Positions 51,412 through 62,347 of a DNA stretch of 64,000 bases are shown here, in pieces; positions within the stretch are counted from its first letter, which is position 1, and each line of letters begins with the position of its first letter. The stretch spans positions 439,883 through 503,882 of the forward strand of contig NW_008481809.1 in assembly GCF_000365145.1 (NCBI RefSeq), written 5' to 3'. The translations under genes were made by a program, and so were the position numbers. This stretch comes from Cyphellophora europaea CBS 101466 (lineage: Eukaryota; Ascomycota; Eurotiomycetes; Chaetothyriales; Cyphellophoraceae). The notes beneath the pieces were generated by a model. It was not told where the DNA came from, ran no database searches, and saw only the letters and a list, made by a program, of their open reading frames with translations.

Positions 51412-53158
51412 CTAGATCCTCGCCTGCTCCTTCCCCCTCGCCGCCCCCTTCCCCAACGCCTCAATGGCCGCCTCCCGAAACTCGACCGCCAAATCCAAAC
51501 AAACCTCATCCGCCGGCGGCAACAACTGCATGGCCTGAATCCCCGCCACCTCCTCCTTCCGATCCACCCACCAAAACAAGTTCGGCAGGCCACCCCAATA
51601 CAGCGTCCACTCCTTGGACCCCTTCCTCCGACTCAACGCCGCCACCAAGCTATGATTAAACTCATACTCGCCTCCATACTGACCCGCCTCATCCTTGACC
51701 GGCACGGGCAGACCCCCCGTCAGCATCCTCGAGCCTTCCAGCTCACCAAAAACCTTCATCAGAGATCGTCCGAGATGCGCGCCTAATTTGCCTGGCCCGT
51801 CGACGAGTTGCGGGCTGAAGACCAGCTCATCCACGATTTTGGGCGGGAGGATGCGGCCGTCGTTGCGCAACAGCGACTCCAGCACTTTGATGTAGGCACG
51901 GGGCGGGCATCGGACGCCGCCGCCACCGAGGTCGTCGCGCGCGGTGTCGGCGGGAGCGGTGGGGAGATGGACGAGGCCTGTAACGAAGAGTGAGTATTCT
52001 GCCACAATTCTCACGACAAGAAGGAGAAGAAGAAGAAGTGCCAGAACATGCAAGCAAGGTCGGATATCGAGCCCGCGAGCAAAGCCTCGAAAAGAGGAAG
52101 AACACCAACACCACAAACCCAAACTCACCTTCCTGAGTCCGCACACTCAAATACACCCACCTCTCCCTCACCTCCTCCTCCCCCCACTTCAAATCCCCCT
52201 TCCGAAACACCACGTCCCCCTCTTTGACTCCAACCTTCTTCAACACCTCCTCCCACACATACACCCCCAACCTCTCCACCCCCGCCACCCTGGCCACCAA
52301 CAACCCGGCCAAATCGATGCCGGGCGAATACATCCACGCCTCCCCCGCCCCCGTCAGCATCGGCGCCTCCCCGTACATCTCCAACAACCTCCCCGAAAAA
52401 TCCTCGCGTTTTCTGCCTCGCCACTTCCACCACTTCAGTATATCCGCCGACAGGAAATCATACGCCATGCCTGACGTGTGCGTCAGGAGGTGGCGCAGCG
52501 TTACTTGTTCCACTCCTTTTCCTTCCCCATTCCCGCTCTCGCCGCGCCAAATCGGTCCCCGCTTCTCATCCCACCCCTCCAAAACCCGGATGGCCTTCAG
52601 CTCCGGCAGAACCTCCACGACGGGGCGATCCCAGTCCCACAACCGGCGGATCTCGACGACATGCACGGCCGCGAGGCTGGTAAGGAGCTTAGAGCACGAC
52701 GCGGTCCAGAATGTGGAGGATGGTGAGAGGGGGTGGGAGAGCGGGGTGTGGAGGGAGGTGGTGCCTGCTGCGAAGCTGGGAGACGTGGCGCTGGTCAGAT
52801 TGGCTGTGTGGCGGGGGGGGGGGGGGGGCAGGGGGGCTGGGTTTGGGAAGACAGGCCGTATAGGTTGGTGGTGATGAGCAAGCGGACGGAGTGGGCATGT
52901 GAGACGGCACCGACCCGAGCCCGAGCATCCGATGCTCGGATATGGAGAGTCTGAAGCGGATTCTTGTTGGGGAAGTGGTGGGACCTACCTGTAAGCGCAG
53001 GGCTGGGTGGGCGTGGAGGCGAGGAAGACTGCGCCGGGGATCTGTGGCGAGGAGCCGGGGGAGTCGGCGGAGCCGGGGCGGCATAACCGGGTGACGTGCG
53101 ATTCGAGACTGCGCAGTGCCCCGGAGGATGGTGTCGTGGCAGCAGGAGCATTTGCCAT
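51412..53158 (-). CDS. Beta-lactamase-family serine hydrolase, three exons
   Basis: Exons 53158-52989, 52790-52129 and 51977-51412; introns 198 nt and 151 nt (GTGAGT...TTACAG), 465 residues. Splicing creates SCSK (Ser88-x-x-Lys91), the nucleophile motif of class C beta-lactamase/EstB-type serine hydrolases, within FWTASCSKLLTSLAAV. Further marks are LRHLLTHTSGM, MYSPGIDLAGLL (the second, YSN-like motif) and WGGLPNLFWWVDR near the third, conserved position. GAVFLAS before SxxK fits a substrate-pocket strand. Similar fungal proteins act as esterases, lactone hydrolases or transesterases in secondary metabolism; the substrate is not predictable. No signal peptide. The first intron includes a 16-base homopolymer. 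Confidence 0.88.
52813..52828 (+). repeat. G16 homopolymer (C16 on the coding strand)
   Basis: 16 consecutive G on the plus strand inside intron 1 of the serine hydrolase, 23-38 nt upstream of its acceptor, where the polypyrimidine tract is expected. Confidence 0.9.
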
Positions 53159-53922
53159 GGCGGCGAAGTGGGTACGTCCACGGACCGGATGGTTGCACTG
53201 TCGTTGTTGACGATGGTGATGGTGATGGTGATGGCTTCTAGATATTGGTGTCTAGGTACTGCTCGCCGTTATGTATTCGTCAGAGGCCGGCCGGCCGGTT
53301 GGATGCTTGGGTGTTGAGCAATTGCGAGTACGTAAATGGGCCGGCCCAAGCAATCGGAGCTTTGGCTCACGTACCTCGGTCTCACTATAGAGTCGCCGTA
53401 GCGGAGCGTTTAGCACGAACGGAGATATACACACCAGGCACGAGAGCGCCGGGATTGAATGATGAGCATGAACATGGTATTAGAATACCGTAGCATGTAC
53501 TCCGGATCTACTCACCCAACCCGAAAGAGCGGGGGTGTCATCTACGGTTGGTCAGTATACCGAGGCACCTTGGCTCAGGTGCCAGCCATACCTAGGTCAA
53601 TCCTACTACATTTCTGTGGATCGAATCAGTTTTATGCACCAGACAAGGCATCCAGTCTGGACTTCCAGGTTGGGAAAATATCAGATTCGCCAAGTTATCA
53701 ATCTATTGTACATCGCCAATGCCGCTTGCTATCAAGGTAATTAATAAGCAATAAGCAGGGACAAGGTATGTCAGGTAAAACGACTCATCTTCGCTGCGTG
53801 GGGCAAACGGATGTGATGGTCAGTTTGCCAGAAAGAACGTCTCCAGTCATTGTTCATCAACTTCGTCCGGGTATCTGTCGTCCAACGTTCGTTCTCAATT
53901 GCGTCTAGGTCTGCATGCAGAA
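53159..53922. other. Spacer with a GAT microsatellite
   Basis: 764 bp; a (GATGGT)n run at about 53211-53236. No gene recognised. Confidence 0.5.
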
Positions 53923-55255
53923 CTAGGTTGCTGGGATAGGCTCGGGTGCAGTCTCGGTGGTGGCTGCAACAGGCTCGGATGGAAGAGTGGTCTTGGGAGC
54001 CGTAGGAAAATCCTCCTGCTTGACCGAGTTCTGAAGGTGAGGGATCTTTTGGCGCGACTTACCGAGCAGGTCAGACGCAGCACCCGCATATTCTCCAGCA
54101 TACGACTTGACACTTTCCAGACCCTTGCCCGCATGCTGACCGGCAATGTCACGGACCTGCTGAGCCTGTTCACCAGCAATCTTGCCAGCATACTCGATAT
54201 TGGAGTCAATGACCTCCTTGTTCATGACGTAGATAAGGGGACCGAGGAAGACGACGGAGGTAGCGAGAAGAGCCATGCCCCACATCGGAAGAAGCTTGAC
54301 AAGGTAGTACGAGAGGAAGGTTGCGAGAAACACCTGTAGATGTTAGGTGCGAAAGTCGGAAACAGTAGGTGCACGTACAGCAGCAGTGACTGCAACATTC
54401 TCGGCAAAGACCACGCGTTGAGACTCAATGACGAAGAAGTTGATGAGTTGCTCAACATCGTCCAAAGTAGATTCAAGAGCCTCCTTCGGTATCTTGTAGT
54501 ACTTTCTAGGACGGACAGACGAGGTGAGGCTGCCACCAGTCGCGAGCTTGGAAAGGGCTTCGGCAAGCGTGACGACTGATTTGATTAGCTCTCGCTATTC
54601 CAGATTGCACCCGACTTACCACCAAGAGTCATCCAGGTTAGCTTGAGAGCATAACGGGTAACGGGGAGGTAGCGTGCGGCAAAGATGAAGACCAGCGTGG
54701 CGGCAAAGGTAGCACCGGTAGCACGGGGATTCTTCCAGCTGAGGAGAGTATAGAAGAACGAATGGTAGTCTGCACGAATCAGTCATGTGGCCTTTCATGT
54801 GTGAGCTACCTTACGGGTAAGAGGGGTCTCGTTGGCAGCGGTATGGGCAGGGGCCTGGCGGGAGCCAGCCAAAGCGGAGAACTCGTTGCCAGTCGCTGTA
54901 GCTTCGTTCTTGACGCTGGTAGCCACGGGTCCTTTGAGGTATGAGTACCAGCTCTTGATCTGATCAGTGGAGGGAATACCGTTGGCAAGATCCTGGGTGA
55001 TCTGGGCGTTCTTCACAGTGTCGAAAGCACTCGCAGCGCCTGCGGGCGTCAGAGGATGCCGGAACACAAAAGGGGAAATTTCTGCGCTTATGTTAGCTTT
55101 GACAACATCGAGAGAGCTGGCATACTACACACCTTACTGTTGACGGCCGTGTCCTTGTACGACGCGCCGTTGGTAGACGGGGCCGCGTTGGCTGCTTCAG
55201 GCGAGATGGCATTCGCACCTGGATCAATTCGGGGATCAATGTCGGAAGCAGACAT
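53923..55255 (-). CDS. RTN1: Reticulon-like protein (Rtn1), five exons
   Basis: Shapes tubular endoplasmic reticulum. Exons 55255-55138, 55081-54815, 54769-54620, 54575-54379 and 54333-53923; introns 44-56 nt; 380 residues. Phase-correct joining restores LTHYHSFFYTLLSWKNP, the start of the reticulon-homology domain (from about residue 129), followed by two long hydrophobic hairpins: ATFAATLVFIFAARYLPV and, after the fourth intron, FLATFLSYYLVKLLP-to-LGPLIYVMN. The N-terminal part is Ala/Ser-rich and polar; the C-terminal tail is acidic and Pro/Thr-rich. The first two introns start GTAAGG. Domain architecture and size match fungal Rtn1. Very confident of family. Confidence 0.92.
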
Positions 55256-55738
55256 TTTCGATGGACGAGCAAGATAGTAGATTCGTTTTGAGAGTGGTTT
55301 GCAGTTGCAAATGAATAGGTTGCAGGGTGGTGAGTGTTCAAAAAGGATGAACAAGTCTTGACGCAGAAGTTGCAAGATTGCGGGAAGGAGTGGATTGGGA
55401 GAAGCGGACGGAATTTCCAACCTCGAGATGACGCAGATGGTGCAAACAAACACGCTGCCCTGACAGCAGAACAAGGTATCTGATCGCGTGATATTGTTGG
55501 TCTAGCTGTCACTACTGCCGTGAATTTGCTGTTGCTATGTGCTGTCTGTCCACTTGTCCTCTATCGCCTTTTTTGTCGACTTGAAGCTCTTTGTTGAGAC
55601 CTGACCACCTCTCCTCTCCCTATCTCTGAAATTGGGCAGCGCCAATTCGCTCTGGTCTTGGCACTGACATGTGATCGCGTCGACCTCTGACTTCAACTAA
55701 CAGCCTTCTGCCGCTTCTGTCTATCTATACCAGAACAT
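55256..55738. other. Spacer
   Basis: 483 bp between the reticulon start and the Nma111 stop; T/C-rich leader-like sequence, no gene. Confidence 0.5.
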
Positions 55739-58700
55739 CTACTGCGACATGTCAGGCTCTTCTGCCTCGCTACCGTCACCACTTCCTTCATCCATTCCAT
55801 CCGCCGTCACCGGTGCTCCTTCCTCGGTCTGCTTACGATGGTACGAGATGACCTTCCAGCCTGTGGGCTTCTCTTCGTCCTTGACGTACTGTGACATTGG
55901 AAACTAGACTGGTTAGCCATATTCATATTCCATCGGATCGCCAAGAAACTCACATAGTGGTCGTTCTTCTTCATCGTCACCACCCAAGGCACATTGTCGA
56001 ATGTCATTGCCCGCAGCCGGAAGTAAGTGTTGTCTTCAATCTGGCTCACCTCCCGCATGAAAGCATCAAGGTCGTTGGTCTTGACACCATTAACGTGGGT
56101 GATGAAATTGGTCGGTGCAAGACCATATTGATACGCCGGCGAGCCTCGACTTCGAGCACTGACGTAAATCTCCGAATGAAGCTTGCTGATCTGCTGCCGA
56201 ACGGCGTGGTGGGGTTTCTGAAGAACGGCACCGCAGAAAATCAGCGCCCGTTTCGTCTCCAGATCCTCCGTAGGCACAGTAGGTACTCGGAGTTGCATCT
56301 CGTGGCCATTTCTCACCACTAGCGCATCCAGATACTCCTTGTCGTACATGGTGTCGAACTCGGAAACCCGGGTGATGAGCTGCCCGTTCAGCGTAAGGAT
56401 AATATCGCCCTCTTGCAGAGACTGTCCATCGCTAGGCCCGTTGGCCGGTCCGCAGTCCACCTTTCGGATGATAAACAGTTGGTGCCGTGAAGGATTGGCT
56501 TTTGCCACTTGTTGAATCCACTTCTCCGAGACGCCCATAATGCGCGCCTGCGTCATCTGGATAACATAGGACTCAATGTTGAGGATTCGAAGCCGCGGTA
56601 TAACGCCAGTCCGGATCTGGTCGATCACGGGCTTGATCATCGAGGTGGCAAGGCCCAAGTGATACTCGGTATCCCGATGGCTGCCTTGCGTTCGTTCACC
56701 CATGTACGTAAGCCACAACGCATGCACAACACCATCAGTACCAATGAGAGCGCCTGACGAGCATTGCGATGACAGGCTGGTGTCGACCGTAATGGCATCC
56801 AGATTAACAGCTCGATAACGAGGAGCCGCCGCGTTAGCTGGAATACCAACAGCAGTGATGTCTGTCACAGTAGTCTTCGCCATGACCACTCGGTGGTTCT
56901 GGTTGAAGCCGACAAAGATTGTGTCTTGGCCTTGCTTCATCATCTCATTCGACAATGTCGCCGTTTTCACCGGCGCATTGACCAGCGAAGGGTCGTATTT
57001 GACGATGGTATAATTCGTGAGAGGATGCAAGAATACCACCTTGCCCTCAACCTGGATCGAATCTGCCACTGTGACAGTGATGTCGCAAAGATCGTACGGC
57101 ACGATGGCGCGGGAAATCACCACCAGGCCCTGCTCGGCATCAATGACCACACCAAAGCCATTTCTCCTTGCCTGCGGGTAACCATCGATCTTAACGGGCA
57201 TGTAACAAGAGATCTTAACAAATGACCGCACAATATCAGCCGCCGCCGGTTGGTTGACGCCGTCTAGCTGGATAAAGTCGGCTGACTTGGGCTCGAGCGG
57301 CCGAGCTGGCACCACCTTGCCGACGTCGTCGAAATCCCAGAGCCCGGTTTCGTCGTTCCGTACCGAGAGTCGCATCTTTGGATGCCAATGTCGGTCAATA
57401 TGGACGACACTGGTGGCTCTGGTGTGCAAGTCTCTAATATGCCGGTACGAAATGACCACCCGAGCCTTGTCTGGAATGGCTTTCATCACCTCTATGAAGG
57501 CATCCAAATTCGGAGTCGGCTTTTGATCAACCGTATCGACGATCCATCCAGAGAGTGCATTCTCCATCTTAAAGGACCCAGCAGCTTCACAGACGTAGAG
57601 GCCTTTGCAGGCAATAGCATGGAGCCGCGCTTGTTGGTACGACATGTTGTGGAAGCTGCCACCAGCTACCGTCACGAATCGATCGGGCGTGATGGCATGT
57701 AAATCTCCTACATCGAGGGTAAATTCGACATCTTCGCCACCTCTCTGGATCAGCAGCGCAACCTTGCCACCTACGCTCGAGTCCAGGATGCCGTCAAGCT
57801 TAGCGAAAGAGGTGAGGAGCTCTCCGTTGACTTTGATGAGGACATCGCCTTCTTGTATTTTGCCGTCTCCGGGGCCCTCGGGTAGCACAATCTCCGCCAC
57901 AAGCATGCTGTTTTCGGTGGGCGCCGCTTTGCGAACCGCCGACTCCCAATTTGGCGTCAGACCCAGCCGTCTGCAGTCATCGAATGGCTTGAGAATCCAC
58001 TGTGTCTGAATGGTTCCACGTGTAATCGACTTACCCTGCTGTAGACACTGAAGCGCTCGTTGTGGTCGATCGAGTGGTAGGAAGTAATCCGTCGCCGCAC
58101 CATCGCCTCTGCCACCAGCCTGAAGTGCAACCGCGTTGCCACCCAGGTTCACTACCGGACTGCCCGAACTTCCTCCTGTTGCTGCAGCGGCAGCCTGGAT
58201 GTAGTTGGTATTGAAGTCGCTGTAGCCCTCGCCGTACTCGGGCGCATTGCGATCTAGTCGGGAAATCACACCGGAGAGTATACTCAGCTTCTCGCCTGCA
58301 TCGTTGCCCACCACCCGTACCTCGACACCAACCTTGGCGGACTCGGGTTGAAGTTTGAGGGCTGTGAGGTCCATGTACTTGATGGCCTTTGGGTCGAATT
58401 TGAGGATACCAAAGTCATGGACGGGGTCCCGATAGACAGGTCTGACGTCGCACTCTTCATGATTGTCGAAAACGCAGTAACCCCAGAAGGGACCAGCGCA
58501 TACCACGTGTCGGTTGGTGAGGATATAACCCCGCTCCGCATCGACGACAAACCCTGTGGCTTGACTGCTGGCGCTGAGATCGGTATCGAAACTGCAGGTC
58601 TGGCAGAAGTGGATGCTGACCACGCTCTTGATCACCCGCTCGATGGTGGCTTGCCATTCGGGTGAGTCGCCTGCTGCAGCGACACTGTTGACAATGCTAT

Positions 58701-58863
58701 GAGCCTCCTGGTCGCCGCTTACATCGTATACTGAGCCGTTCTGGGGCGTCGCATCTCCGGGAGTAGCGACCCCATTCTCTTGCTTGAGCTGCTTCTTCGG
58801 TCGTTCGATCGCTGACACAGGACTGGCGCGGCGCTTCGATCTGACTTCGCCGTTGGCGGACAT
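55739..58863 (-). CDS. Nma111-type HtrA serine protease, two exons
   Basis: Pro-apoptotic nuclear serine protease with PDZ domains. Exons 58863-55954 and 55903-55739 (50-nt intron), 1,024 residues; the second exon supplies the C-terminus (joining NDHY|FPMSQYVKD). The N-terminal part is basic, with a nuclear-localisation-like SKRRASP and RPKKQLK (residues 9-30). The protease domain follows with a His119-Asp150-Ser233 triad (NRHVV, VHDFGIL, GGSSGSPV), then PDZ units and a second, degenerate protease-PDZ half lacking the Ser context, the double arrangement typical of this family. ATG 58863 (context AGCATGTC) matches the family start; a further 69 in-frame codons reach ATG 59070, see findings. 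Confidence 0.93.
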
Positions 58864-59330
58864 GCTGGTTGCGAAGGATCGAATGAAGGATGGCTGCGGG
58901 ATCGCAGGCCTTCTGGCACGAGAGTATGTATGCGCAATGAATTTGGGACAAGTCAAGTAGTCAGATGCGAAGTGATTGCGGGCGCGTAGCAGGAGACTGT
59001 AGTTGGAAAAGGTCCGGCAAGAAGTGAACGAAAAGACTCTGGTGGCCCAGGATGCGGCAACCGGTCGCATAAAGGTCTTGATGGAGACTGACGCCTGTTA
59101 TTTAGGCTCAATGACAGAAAGATAGACGTTATTGTACAAGGTGAGGAAACTATGAGACTGTGATGAAGTCCATCTAACCATGTCAATCTGCGGCGGGTGC
59201 AACTCAAAACTCGGAGACACGTTCAAACATTCCCAAGAGATCCCACGTCGATCTCCCGCCCGGGCTAAACTCTTCTAGGTGCCTATAAGCCGAAGCGGCA
59301 AGCCCGTAACCACCAACAATACTTGATGCC
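58864..59330. other. Nma111 upstream region
   Basis: 467 bp. The first 207 bp could be coding if the Nma111 start is at 59070. No other feature. Confidence 0.5.
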
Positions 59331-60027
59331 TCACGAACTCTTGTTGCTCGACTGTGGATGGGAACCATCCTGATCAGCAGGATCGCACCATTTCAGCACT
59401 CCGTTCTCGTTCTTGTACTTTCCACAAGAAAAGCTTTTGAACTTGTTGGAGGATTGCGCCCCGTCGTTTCCTCTTGCAACTCCGTATTGCCCGAGATCTG
59501 TCGTTCCAGGGTAGTCTATCAAGAACCTCGTGCCCTTGCACGTTTTTTCTGGGAACTGTTGCAGTCAGTCTAGGCCTTCGTATGTTATTGAAATACGCAC
59601 CAGGTAGCACCAGACTCCTTTGTCAGGACCGAATGACGTTTGATCGCTTTTGCTGCCACCGTCAGGAAAGTCAAAACACTTCCCTCTACAATGATCATCA
59701 ATGTCCATCTAGATATCAATGATTAGTCAAGATCCATCGCAATCACCTTGGAGCAGCGACAAGACCAGGGAGAGATATCTCGGATCGGTTGACGGGACAA
59801 GGCTGGTCACAAACTCACTCTCTGCCATGTACACTCTGTAGCGACTGTCAGTCAAGTTCACACAAACAATGGCACCACTTACGATTAGCTGGCTTCCAGT
59901 CATGGCTGGGACAGGTGTATAAACCAATCCATGGATTGTCTCGTGTTGTGAAGGCTGTATCAGGGATTGCCGGAAACGCCCGGACCAGCCGGTATGCGAA
60001 AAGTGCCAGTATCACATACGCCCTCAT
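59331..60027 (-). CDS. Small secreted cysteine-rich protein, four exons with a 17-nt micro-exon
   Basis: Exons 60027-59883, 59835-59819, 59708-59601 and 59555-59331; introns 47, 110 and 45 nt; 164 residues, not contained in any single long frame. Signal peptide MRAYVILALFAYRLVRA. The mature protein has PWIGLYTC, then a C-x-W motif reached through the micro-exon, paired Cys (HCRGKC), SFGPDKGVWCYL, KTCKGTRFLIDYPG and FSCGKY: the layout of a recurrent fungal secreted family with a Trp-Cys core. Splice sites: GTAAGT/CTACAG, GTGAGT/ATCTAG, GTGCGT/CAACAG, all in phase. Extracellular; role unknown, with effector or wall-associated function possible. Confidence 0.8.
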
Positions 60028-60620
60028 GACCGCCGCAAAGTTTTGGTTCAGTATGCCGCTTGAACGCCATGTGCGCCGCAGGTACTTGATAACCGCGAGG
60101 CTTCTAGCAGCTCAAAGACGTTCCATTTTGGCTTCCTTTGTCCACGAACGAGTCCCGAGCGCCGTATTCCAGCTGCAGCTCAATAGATTCAAGGCCATCG
60201 ATTGGCCTGTTCATGCTGTCCGTTTCCTTGTCTGCTTGCTGACGCACTGTCAATGTTTGTCGGCACGCTCAAATGTGACCACCCGACGACACATCTCGTC
60301 TGTATAGGCTCCACGTTTCGGCTTTGTGAAACATTATCGACAGCCATTTGGTCGCTGAGATGAAGACAGGCCAGTTCCGGCTGGGCTTTGTCCATCGAAT
60401 CGCTGCATCGGGTTTTGCAGACTGGACAATCGGGCTGGTCGACGGCAAGCGGTGGCACGTGGGAAGCAGTCTTTCGATGGCAGACCAATCGCGGGCAAGC
60501 ACTGCGATGTTGTTTGCTGATGGCGACCCAAAAGGGCTAGGGTGTGGAAAAAGCTCTCATTCCACTAGCTAATGCTATGGCTGATTGTCCTCGTTGAATC
60601 ATAATGTTGCTCTTTCAAGT
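60028..60620. other. Spacer
   Basis: 593 bp between the secreted protein start and the bleomycin hydrolase stop. No gene recognised. Confidence 0.5.
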
Positions 60621-62135
60621 TCAAGCCAACGCTCCCATCGGGTCCCACAGATTCAGAACCTTGGGCTCTTGCTTGAGCACATCCTTGACATCCTTCCTGA
60701 CGTAGGCCGGGTCAACCACAACCTGGTACACGAACTGGTCCATCCATTCGTCGCTCATGACGAAATAGCCCTTGGTCCCTGCGGAATCTCCCCAGCTGTT
60801 CATCACTCGCCACCGGACGCTCTTCCCATCGTCAACTTGGACGCCTGTCAAGACCATAGCATGTGTCATGGCACTCTCTCGGGCCTTCAGCCTCTGCGAC
60901 TTGCTCATGTTGAGACTGATATTGAACGCGAGTTTATAGTCGTACAGCGCAGTGTCCATGATTCCGCTGGAAGAATTGGAAAACTTGCCCACATCAGAGC
61001 CAAAGAAAACTGGGAGACCAGCTTTCAGCATCGCCACGGCAGCTTGTTTCATGGTCAACATGTCCACATTGACGTAGGTGATGGGCCTGCCACCCACAAC
61101 GTTCCCAAGTCGATCGACGGTGAGAAGTTTCATGTATGCGTTGCGAGGATCGTTGACGAGTGAGAACAACGACGAGACGTTGGTCCCCAGAGTCCTGACC
61201 GCAGCAGGCGTCGAAAGTTCATTTGCAAAGTCGAGCGGCGTTTTGGAAACCCTGTGAAACTTGTCGTTTGCATCGTAGTACTCCCAGGCAAACTTCTCAT
61301 CAGGCTTGGGCGGCGGCCCGAGCATCAGAGTGAGGATACAATGCACTTCCTGCATCATCTTGGCTTTGGTGGCCAGGATGGAGGATCGGGTGGCCGACTT
61401 CTCCATCGACCTCAAGACCAGAGCGTCTTCCCGTAGCTTAGTGGTGATGATGCTTCCCATGGCGCTCGAATTCATGGCATTGTAGGAGTCAGGGTAGAGT
61501 GTCTGCGGAACAAGGCCGTACTTGCTGACCAGGTTCGCAGCCATATCCCACTGCCCACCGTCGTTAACCGGGGCACCGAGCAGCTCTTGCACCAGCCTGC
61601 TGTCAAGGTCTTCATCACAAGTGTCTAGAACCTGCTCCAGGAACCAGTTTGCCTTTTCTAGCTTGTCCCAAAAGAACAAATATGCCTGACTGAGCTCAAA
61701 CTCTTTCAAATTGTGCTTCTTCATCAGTGGGACTCGGAGGACATTGGTGGTCGCAAACAGCCAGCATCGTCCAGAAGACCTCTGATTGGTGACTGGTGCG
61801 CCTTCAAACGGTATCTTGACATTAAAAGTCTGGATATCGGGAAGCGTGGCGACCTTTTGAGAGATGATGTTGCGCACGTCGTTCTGCAAGAGGGCGGAGA
61901 GGGCGAGGCGATTCTTGGGGTCGGAGAGGAGCTCACGCTCCCATGCTGTCGCGGTAGAAATGGACAAAGAAGGGTCTGAAGAGAAGCCATGATGGTCTTT
62001 CTCAGTCTCGACCTCGACGTAATCTCGCTCGATGTCCTGCTGCTTGACCTTATCCTTCATCCGGAGTGTCTGGAGCTGCTGGACTAGCTGCTGCTGCACA
62101 GCAGCTTCGTTTGTAGAGGATTGTGAAGCACCCAT
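60621..62135 (-). CDS. LAP3: Bleomycin hydrolase (cysteine aminopeptidase, C1B)
   Basis: Papain-fold cysteine aminopeptidase; the yeast homologue (Lap3/Blh1) hydrolyses homocysteine thiolactone and bleomycin. Single exon; the ATG at 62135 (MGASQSSTNE) gives 504 residues. The frame extends further upstream but with unlike composition and into the ALG1 3' region. Catalytic triad: Cys124 in QRSSGRCWLFA, His425 in MTHAMVLTG, Asn446 in NSWGD. The acidic/Gln-rich N-terminus has MGxxxS, a possible N-myristoylation signal. The gene ends with a short MGALA tail; in this family the last residues regulate aminopeptidase activity. ALG1 lies 212 bp upstream on the same strand. Confidence 0.95.
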   Translation of the reverse strand: MGASQSSTNEAAVQQQLVQQLQTLRMKDKVKQQDIERDYVEVETEKDHHGFSSDPSLSISTATAWERELLSDPKNRLALSALLQNDVRNIISQKVATLPDIQTFNVKIPFEGAPVTNQRSSGRCWLFATTNVLRVPLMKKHNLKEFELSQAYLFFWDKLEKANWFLEQVLDTCDEDLDSRLVQELLGAPVNDGGQWDMAANLVSKYGLVPQTLYPDSYNAMNSSAMGSIITTKLREDALVLRSMEKSATRSSILATKAKMMQEVHCILTLMLGPPPKPDEKFAWEYYDANDKFHRVSKTPLDFANELSTPAAVRTLGTNVSSLFSLVNDPRNAYMKLLTVDRLGNVVGGRPITYVNVDMLTMKQAAVAMLKAGLPVFFGSDVGKFSNSSSGIMDTALYDYKLAFNISLNMSKSQRLKARESAMTHAMVLTGVQVDDGKSVRWRVMNSWGDSAGTKGYFVMSDEWMDQFVYQVVVDPAYVRKDVKDVLKQEPKVLNLWDPMGALA

Positions 62136-62347
62136 TCTCGCAGCTTCTGGGTGCGACAAGATGTCAAGGACGACCGGAGCTGATCTAGACAGAGGAACCG
62201 GCGTCTCAAGGCAGCAGGAGTAGCGCAGTGAGTTCAAGTCACACGGCCGCGGCTGGCGATAAGATACGCGCATGTGGGGCGCGGGGTTGGTCGCCGACCA
62301 ATTTGATTGGCTGTTCGTTTCGAGGACATTGCGGGCGACTTTCAGTC

